In this document: piece after piece, positions 7,165 through 11,676 of the stretch | Numbering within the stretch: position 1 is the stretch's first letter | How the letters are laid out: each line of letters begins with the position of its first letter | Assembly (NCBI GenBank): GCA_018066065.1 | Contig: JAGHSC010000114.1 | Coordinates: 1-11,676 of the forward strand | DNA from: Candidatus Cryptobacteroides faecihippi | Lineage (GTDB): Bacteria; Bacteroidota; Bacteroidia; Bacteroidales; UBA932 | Direction of reading: 5' to 3' | Length of the DNA stretch: 11,676 nucleotides | Notes under the pieces: model-generated | What the model was told of the DNA's origin: nothing | Database searches by the model: none | Seen by the model: the letters and a program-made list of their open reading frames with translations, nothing else | Made by a program: the position numbers and the translations under genes

Positions 7165-8202
7165 TCAATTCCTGGAAGCAGCCTTTGCTGCCTGTCTTAC
7201 ATTGAGCTCCCGCTGGAACTCACGGGCATTTCGGCTGTGCTCCGAGAGAGTAGCCGCGAATCTATGCGTGCCATCCATGGCCGGACTTGCACAGAAATAG
7301 AGATAGCCATGCATGTCAGGATTGAGGACTGCCTTCAGGCAAGCCTTGTCCGGCACACAGATAGGTCCCGGAGGAAGACCTTCATGGAGATAGGTATTGT
7401 AAGGCGAATCAACCTCCAGATGCTTCAGGAGCACCCGGTTGAGAGTGTAGCCGAAACAGTAGGCAACCGTAGGGTCAGCCTGAAGCCTCATGCCCTGATG
7501 GAGCCTGTTGAGGTAGACACCTGCAATCGATGGATATTCAGGTTCGTGATTGGACTCTCCCTTGACGATCGAGGCGAGGATGGAGACTTCCTTGCAGGAA
7601 AGGCCCTGTGCAGCAGCCTTTTCCTTGTTGGCATCGGTCCAGAATGCATCATAGGCAGCCTTCTGCCTGTCCAGGACAACCTTCATCGGGTCCGTCCAGT
7701 AGACTTCGTAGGTGTCAGGGATGATCAATGAAAAGACATCCTCCGGAGTGAATCCGTAGGAAGAGAGCAGCTCCCTGTCATTCAGTGCGGAAACCACTTC
7801 AGCGGAATCCAGCATCATCTGATTCGCGATCTTGCGGGCAATGGCGGACTTCTGGCGCATAGTACCGGAAAGGACAAGCTTGACCGGTGTCTGCCAGCCT
7901 GACCTCAGCATGCGCGGAAGATAGATGCTCGGCTTGTTCCTTTCAACGACATAATGACCGGGCTTGACAGCCTGTGCATCCATCCTCGAAACAACCCTGG
8001 CAACACTCTGCGGCCTGGCAACGCAGCTGTCAGGAATCTGCGACAGGATTTCATCCACACTCATTCCCGGACGGACAAACAGGTCCACGGATGCCGTGAA
8101 GTTAGGCATCCGGTTGTCTGAGTACCATCTGTAGCCGGCCACGCCGCCGGCGATGGCAGCCAGCAGCACAACTCCGGCAGCTATCTTGATAATCGTCTTC
8201 AT
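7165..8202 (-). CDS. mltG: Endolytic peptidoglycan transglycosylase MltG (YceG-like)
   Basis: A 345-aa inner-membrane protein with one N-terminal membrane anchor (about residues 4-25) and a periplasmic YceG domain. The family cleaves nascent glycan strands and is thought to set glycan chain length. Family signatures are present: PDTYEVYW (about 162-169), LASIVKGES (about 209-217) with the predicted catalytic Glu216, MRLQADPTVAY (238-248), SPYNTY followed by GLPPGPI (266-281), and a C-terminal YLYF...DGTHRF block. The first acidic residue usually found before the catalytic Glu (EKE in the E. coli type) is Lys here. The ATG at 8202 overlaps the upstream stop by one base (TGATG). A GTG at 8205 would add only one residue and is less likely. 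The gene lies between a LysM glucosaminidase and relA, so two wall-cleaving enzymes are encoded side by side and may be made together. Confidence 0.95.
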   Translation of the reverse strand: MKTIIKIAAGVVLLAAIAGGVAGYRWYSDNRMPNFTASVDLFVRPGMSVDEILSQIPDSCVARPQSVARVVSRMDAQAVKPGHYVVERNKPSIYLPRMLRSGWQTPVKLVLSGTMRQKSAIARKIANQMMLDSAEVVSALNDRELLSSYGFTPEDVFSLIIPDTYEVYWTDPMKVVLDRQKAAYDAFWTDANKEKAAAQGLSCKEVSILASIVKGESNHEPEYPSIAGVYLNRLHQGMRLQADPTVAYCFGYTLNRVLLKHLEVDSPYNTYLHEGLPPGPICVPDKACLKAVLNPDMHGYLYFCASPAMDGTHRFAATLSEHSRNAREFQRELNVRQAAKAASRN

Positions 8203-9404
8203 CACTTGACTTTCTTTCCACGGAGGAGGATGGTGTCGCCTTCCCTAGGCTGGTAACCGGCCTCGAACCCATTCATCTTCTGTATGCTGGACATCTTGAC
8301 ACCGAACCTCTGGCAGATGCTCCACAGCGTCTCGGAGTCGTCTCCTACGATGTATTTCTCAAGTCCCTTCTCACACTGGGACTTCTTCGCCTGAAGATAG
8401 ACAATCGTCCCCGGAAGGATTTCCTTCTCGGCGGAAAGGTCGTTGTACTTCAGGATCTCGCCCAGGAAGAGATTGTTCGACTGGGCAATGCTTGAATAAG
8501 TCTCTCCCTCGACGGAAAGCACGAACGGGACACCGTTGCGTGAATAAGTTTCCCTCGAAAGCGAGAACTTGAATTCCTCCAGCCCACTCTTGTCGATCTT
8601 CTTCGGTTCCTCGATGGAAAGAGGTGACTGAGGAATCGTCATGGTCACTTCCGGCTCTTCCGACCTTTCAGACTTTCCATCCTTGCCGGCCTTTGGCTTT
8701 CTCTCCTTCGCAGACTTCTCGGAATGCCTTGACTTCTTCTCCCTGACAGCCTTCCTGGACTTGCGGTCCGCCGACTCGGACTTGACCACGGTACCTTCCT
8801 TGACCTTGGCCTTCTCAGGCTTTGCCTCCTCATGAGTCTTGACTTCTTCCGGAGCAGCCTCCTTCACATCTTCTCCTGCGGAGGCGAAGTCATTGACAGT
8901 CATGGAGTCATACTCGTAGAGATGGTAGTCCTCGATGTACTTGATCAGCTTGACAGGATAGTTGGGATCAGTAGCATAGCCGGCCTTCTTGAGGCCATAG
9001 GCCCATGCCTTGTAGTCCTTGGTGTCGAATTCGAACAGGAACTTGTAGCGGTCCCTGTAGCGGAGGAAGTCGGAATGGTCATGGAATGACTCATCGGCAG
9101 AATCATAGACCCTGAAGCACTCCCCCTTCTCATCATCGTCATAGGCCATCGTCTTTCCCTTCCAGTCCTTGTGGCACTTGATGCCGAAATGGTTGTTGCC
9201 GTTCGACGCAAGCGGAGAAAGGCCGTAGCGGGATTCGAGGATGCCCTGCGCAAGGGTGATGCTGGCAGGAACGCCGCTGCGGTACATCTCGGCGACGGCG
9301 ACCGGCGCCCATTTCCTGATGTAGCTCTCGATAGGTGTGCTCTGAGCAGTGAACAGAAGCACTGCTGCGACAATGGATACTAAGCTTATGATGATCCTTT
9401 TCAT
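8202..9404 (-). CDS. Secreted LysM glucosaminidase (GH73-like peptidoglycan hydrolase)
   Basis: A 400-aa exported protein. Residues 1-20 form a signal peptide (KRIII, hydrophobic core, FTAQ). Residues about 28-165 form a glucosaminidase domain like those cutting beta-1,4 GlcNAc-MurNAc bonds. The hallmark AQGILESRYG (52-61) carries the predicted catalytic Glu57, followed by NNHFGIKC (70-77), FRVYDSADESFHDHSDFL (97-114) and AGYATDPNY (141-149). A highly charged Lys/Glu linker of about 100 residues (172-275) follows. Two LysM peptidoglycan-binding modules come last, at about 294-337 and 350-395 (the second has the typical YIVGDDSETLWSIC start). The gene starts 58 nt after rnz, the only sizeable gap in this cluster, which contains a possible internal promoter. 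Its stop overlaps the mltG start. A role in daughter-cell separation or wall turnover is likely but inferred. Confidence 0.92.
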   Translation of the reverse strand: MKRIIISLVSIVAAVLLFTAQSTPIESYIRKWAPVAVAEMYRSGVPASITLAQGILESRYGLSPLASNGNNHFGIKCHKDWKGKTMAYDDDEKGECFRVYDSADESFHDHSDFLRYRDRYKFLFEFDTKDYKAWAYGLKKAGYATDPNYPVKLIKYIEDYHLYEYDSMTVNDFASAGEDVKEAAPEEVKTHEEAKPEKAKVKEGTVVKSESADRKSRKAVREKKSRHSEKSAKERKPKAGKDGKSERSEEPEVTMTIPQSPLSIEEPKKIDKSGLEEFKFSLSRETYSRNGVPFVLSVEGETYSSIAQSNNLFLGEILKYNDLSAEKEILPGTIVYLQAKKSQCEKGLEKYIVGDDSETLWSICQRFGVKMSSIQKMNGFEAGYQPREGDTILLRGKKVK

Positions 9405-9415
9405 TTCAGTCCAGT
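9404..9415. repeat. 12-bp direct repeat, copy 1
   Basis: TTTCAGTCCAGT (plus strand) covers the first base of the glucosaminidase start codon and the bases just before it. An identical copy lies 58 bp away at 9462-9473, over the last codons and stop of rnz. A shorter TCCAGTC also recurs at 9454-9460. It may be a trace of a short duplication. Confidence 0.7.
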
Positions 9416-9427
9416 CAAGTCTGATTG

Positions 9428-9435
9428 TAAATATA
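9428..9435 (-). promoter_or_regulatory. Possible internal promoter -7 box before the glucosaminidase gene
   Basis: On the minus strand TATATTTA matches TAnnTTTG except for the last base. It ends 23 nt before ATG 9404, almost the same spacing as the clear box upstream of the HAD gene (24 nt). A TTG lies 15 nt upstream of the box, closer than the usual -33 distance. It would allow the glucosaminidase, mltG and relA genes to be expressed apart from rpsA and rnz. Confidence 0.4.
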
Positions 9436-9448
9436 GCGAAACTTTCGC
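9436..9448. repeat. 13-bp perfect inverted repeat in rnz-glucosaminidase gap
   Basis: GCGAAA and TTTCGC flank a single central base, directly abutting the upstream edge of the candidate -7 box. As DNA it could be an operator half-site pair overlapping the promoter. As RNA it could fold into a small 5-bp hairpin followed by UAUAUUU, a weak terminator or processing site after rnz. The sequence alone does not decide. Confidence 0.45.
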
Positions 9449-9461
9449 AGCAATCCAGTCT

Positions 9462-9473
9462 TTTCAGTCCAGT
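9462..9473. repeat. 12-bp direct repeat, copy 2
   Basis: An identical copy of TTTCAGTCCAGT. On the minus strand it reads as the end of rnz (CTG GAC TGA, Leu-Asp-stop). The other copy sits immediately before the next gene's ATG. Confidence 0.7.
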
Positions 9474-10405
9474 TTTACAAGAGGGACATCAAAGACATCA
9501 CCATCATCCGCAGCATAGCTCTCACTGAATATGCTCCTGCACTCAGCCTCATACTGCTTCGGGTCCTTGTTCCTCGAGGAGTAATGCCCGATGACAAGCT
9601 TTCCCACTTCCGCCTGGCGCGCACAGGCAGCTGCCTGCAGTGTGGTGGAATGGAAGCGAGCCTTGGCCTGGTCCTCCAGAGAGGAAAGATAGGTAGCCTC
9701 ATGGTAGAGAATATCCACTCCATGGACCCAGGATGCCTCTTCAGGGAACGGCGCAGTGTCACTGCAGTAGGCATAGGAACGAGGGTTGAAAGGCTTGTAG
9801 CCAAGCTCTGAGACAGGGATGACCTGCTCTGTCCCGTCCGGGAGGACGCGTCTGACATCCTCACCGCGCTTGACTGTCCCGATCTCCGTCAGCGTGAGTG
9901 AATATTCATCGATCTTCCACTTCTTCACATTGAACTGAGGTTCCTTCTCCCTGAAGAGGAAACCGAATGCCTCGATCTTGTGATTCAGAGGGAAGGCACT
10001 GACTGACAGCGATTTCGTAGAATAAATCTCAGTAGGTTCCTTCATGTTCAGAGGGTTGTGGATCACATCGAAGGCAATCCCGTCCCCGTAGTAGGACATG
10101 AAGAATCGGAGAATCGGACCGAAGCTCACCGGAGCGTAGATGTTCAAGGGCTGGGTCCTTGAAAGCATGCCCATCGTGGAGAGCAACCCGAAGATGCCGA
10201 AGACATGGTCCCCATGGATGTGGGAGATGAAGACGGATTCGATCTTCATCAGTGAGATGCGGGAGGTCTGAAGACGTGTCTGCACGCCTTCTCCGCAATC
10301 TATCAAGAAAGAGCGCCCATGTACGGTAAGTACCTGAGCGCTCTGATATCTTGCGGCGGTGGGCTTGGCCGAGGCCGTGCCCAGTACCGTCAAAGTGAAA
10401 TCCAT
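9464..10405 (-). CDS. rnz: Ribonuclease Z (tRNA 3' processing endonuclease)
   Basis: RNase Z is a zinc-dependent metallo-beta-lactamase-fold enzyme that removes 3' trailers from tRNA precursors in the cytoplasm. At 313 aa it is the normal length of the short form. Metal-binding motifs are complete: GTASAKPT (9-16), FLIDCGEG (33-40), HIHGDH (62-67), His142 in LNHKI, Asp216 in CSDTAPF, HEATY (235-239), FHST (251-254) and GHYSSR (273-278). The segment of about 95-190 covers the region that normally carries the tRNA-binding arm. The start ATG lies only 3 nt after the TAA of rpsA, with no room for its own ribosome binding site, so translation is probably coupled to S1 and the two share a transcript. 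No oddities are seen in the catalytic core. Confidence 0.96.
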   Translation of the reverse strand: MDFTLTVLGTASAKPTAARYQSAQVLTVHGRSFLIDCGEGVQTRLQTSRISLMKIESVFISHIHGDHVFGIFGLLSTMGMLSRTQPLNIYAPVSFGPILRFFMSYYGDGIAFDVIHNPLNMKEPTEIYSTKSLSVSAFPLNHKIEAFGFLFREKEPQFNVKKWKIDEYSLTLTEIGTVKRGEDVRRVLPDGTEQVIPVSELGYKPFNPRSYAYCSDTAPFPEEASWVHGVDILYHEATYLSSLEDQAKARFHSTTLQAAACARQAEVGKLVIGHYSSRNKDPKQYEAECRSIFSESYAADDGDVFDVPLVKLD

Positions 10406-10408
10406 GTA

Positions 10409-11676
10409 TTATTCACCTTTCTCGAGCTTGTCCTTGAGGGCTGCGAGCTCGCTGATGTCACCGAGGGTGGTCTTCTCAAGATTAGAGTTGATCTTCTTGA
10501 CAGCCCTCTTGGTGGTGTCAGCCTCAGCTGCTACCTTCTCGGCCTTAGCCTCAGAATATGTTCTGACGTGTGAGAGAAGGATTCTGCGGGTGCTTCTCCT
10601 GAGCTCGATCACCTTGAATGCAAGAGTCTCGCCTACGACAGCTGCCTTGCCATCCTCCTTGATGAGGTCACGGCTGAATGCGAAGCCTTCGTCCTCGCCC
10701 TGGAGCTTGATGTTTGCGCCCTTGTCGGTGAGTGAAGCGACTGTACCCTCAACGGTAGAACCTGCAGGATACTTCTCCTCGATTGCATCCCATGGGTTAG
10801 GGGGGAGCTGCTTGTGACCAAGGCTGAGCTTGTGGTTAGCCTCGTCGAAGTCAAGGATGACGACGTCGATGACATCACCAGGAGCTACGAGCTCTGAAGG
10901 ATGCTTGATCTTCTCCCATGAGAGATCGCTGATGTGGATGAGACCCTCAACACCATCCTCTGGCTCTGCGAACACACCGAAGTTGGTGGTGTTGCGGACA
11001 ACTGCCTTGTGGGTAGAGCCTACAGGATACTTGTCGCGGATGTTCTCCCAAGGGTTAGGAGTGAGCTGCTTGAGGCCGAGGGACATCTTCCTGCTCTCGC
11101 GGTCGATTGAAAGAACCTGAGCTTCAACTTCCTCACCAACCTTAAGGAACTCCTGTGCGCTGTGGAGCCTAGGAGACCATGACATCTCGGAAACGTGGAT
11201 GAGACCCTCTACACCTGGCTCGATCTCTACGAAAGCACCGTAGTCAGCGATGAGGACGACCTTACCCTTGATGGTGTCACCAACCTTGAGGTCAGCGTCG
11301 AGGTTGTCCCAAGGATGTGGGGTAAGCTGCTTGTAACCGAGAGCGATTCTCTTCTGCTGAGGATCTAACTCCTTGACAACGACCTTGATCTTCTGGTCGA
11401 GGGCAACGACTTCCTCTGGGTTGTCGATGCGGCCCCATGAGAGGTCTGTGATGTGGATGAGACCGTCAACACCGCCGAGGTCAACGAATACACCGTAGTT
11501 GGTGATGCTCTTGACAGTACCCTCGAGGATCTGACCCTTCTCGAGCTTGCTGATTAGCTCGCTTCTCTTCTGCTCCTGCTCTGCCCCGAGGAGAGCCTTG
11601 TGAGAGACGACTACATTGCGGAACTCCTGGTTGATCTTGACGATCTTGAAGTCGATTGTCTGATTTACATATGCAT
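10409..11676 (-). CDS. rpsA: 30S ribosomal protein S1, 5' end outside window
   Basis: The minus-strand frame is open from the right window edge to TAA at 10411-10409 (421 codons; first complete codon at 11674). No start codon is in the window. The internal ATG at 11185 lies in mid-domain and is not the start. S1 binds mRNA on the small ribosomal subunit and supports initiation. The fragment holds the end of one S1 repeat and four further OB-fold repeats at about residues 47-116, 132-205, 219-287 and 305-369. Each of the first three has the signature GLIH(I/V)(T/S)(D/E)(L/M)SW. The last repeat is degenerate (GFAFSRDL), as is usual for the C-terminal repeat of S1. A charged tail follows. Codon choice differs from the neighbours, with many GGT, GTT and GCT codons, as expected for a highly expressed ribosomal gene. 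The similar repeats give several near-identical DNA stretches, such as GATGTGGATGAGACC at 10931 and 11451. Confidence 0.97.
   Translation of the reverse strand, partial: AYVNQTIDFKIVKINQEFRNVVVSHKALLGAEQEQKRSELISKLEKGQILEGTVKSITNYGVFVDLGGVDGLIHITDLSWGRIDNPEEVVALDQKIKVVVKELDPQQKRIALGYKQLTPHPWDNLDADLKVGDTIKGKVVLIADYGAFVEIEPGVEGLIHVSEMSWSPRLHSAQEFLKVGEEVEAQVLSIDRESRKMSLGLKQLTPNPWENIRDKYPVGSTHKAVVRNTTNFGVFAEPEDGVEGLIHISDLSWEKIKHPSELVAPGDVIDVVILDFDEANHKLSLGHKQLPPNPWDAIEEKYPAGSTVEGTVASLTDKGANIKLQGEDEGFAFSRDLIKEDGKAAVVGETLAFKVIELRRSTRRILLSHVRTYSEAKAEKVAAEADTTKRAVKKINSNLEKTTLGDISELAALKDKLEKGE

Noticed and set aside
6196..7731. A 511-codon open frame on the plus strand opposite relA and mltG
   Set aside because: It lies antisense to two well-supported genes and crosses their junction. 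Its product is rich in Leu, Val, Asp and Gly with no domain, as expected from the complement of GC-biased codons. It has no promoter or ribosome binding signal.
10409..11185. A separate 258-codon S1-like gene starting at ATG 11185
   Set aside because: The frame is open and homologous all the way to the window edge, and this ATG sits inside an S1 repeat, so it is an internal methionine of rpsA.
10900..11500. Recurrent near-identical DNA stretches, considered as a repeat array
   Set aside because: They encode the repeated S1 signature (GLIHxSDLSW) and are explained by protein repeats under strong codon bias.

Overview
The window looks like chromosomal DNA from a member of the Bacteroidetes, most likely order Bacteroidales, of fairly balanced to slightly high GC. 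Four things point that way. A perfect TAnnTTTG-type promoter box lies 24 nt before a start codon. Almost all genes lack a Shine-Dalgarno sequence. The RelA protein resembles, as I recall that family, the Bacteroidetes type with a degenerate hydrolase domain. Genus cannot be told from the sequence alone. There are no RNA genes, CRISPR arrays, insertion sequences or other signs of mobile DNA, and no gene-free stretch longer than about 100 bp.

Layout. (1) Positions 1-1842, minus strand: an envelope operon read right to left. It encodes a secreted 233-aa predicted outer-membrane beta-barrel protein, a 224-aa lipoprotein, and a second beta-barrel-like protein that runs off the left edge. The two barrel proteins look like distant paralogues flanking the lipoprotein. 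(2) Positions 1843-1944: a divergent intergenic region with one clear promoter facing right. (3) Positions 1945-4969, plus strand: a HAD-superfamily phosphatase followed after 7 nt by uvrB (nucleotide excision repair). (4) Positions 4966-11676, minus strand, read right to left: rpsA (ribosomal protein S1, 5' end outside the window), rnz (tRNA 3' processing), a LysM glucosaminidase, mltG (peptidoglycan lytic transglycosylase) and a relA-type (p)ppGpp synthetase. The genes overlap or are 3-58 nt apart, and one weak internal promoter candidate lies before the glucosaminidase gene. uvrB and relA converge on a single CTAG that supplies both stop codons.

How the genes fit together. The right-hand cluster joins translation (S1, RNase Z), cell-wall cleavage (glucosaminidase, MltG) and the stringent-response alarmone enzyme in one apparent transcription unit, so growth-rate control could reach all of them. 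The RelA keeps its synthetase residues but has lost key hydrolase residues, so another enzyme must degrade (p)ppGpp. Most of the window is housekeeping. The part least explained by known families is the left-hand barrel/lipoprotein/barrel operon. I do not see a clear new defence or mobile system here.

Start corrections. The HAD gene starts at ATG 1945, because the upstream in-frame TTG lies inside the promoter box. The 233-aa barrel protein starts at ATG 1842 rather than an upstream TTG. mltG starts at ATG 8202 rather than GTG 8205. The genes at both window edges are truncated: the left one lacks its 3' part and rpsA lacks its 5' part.
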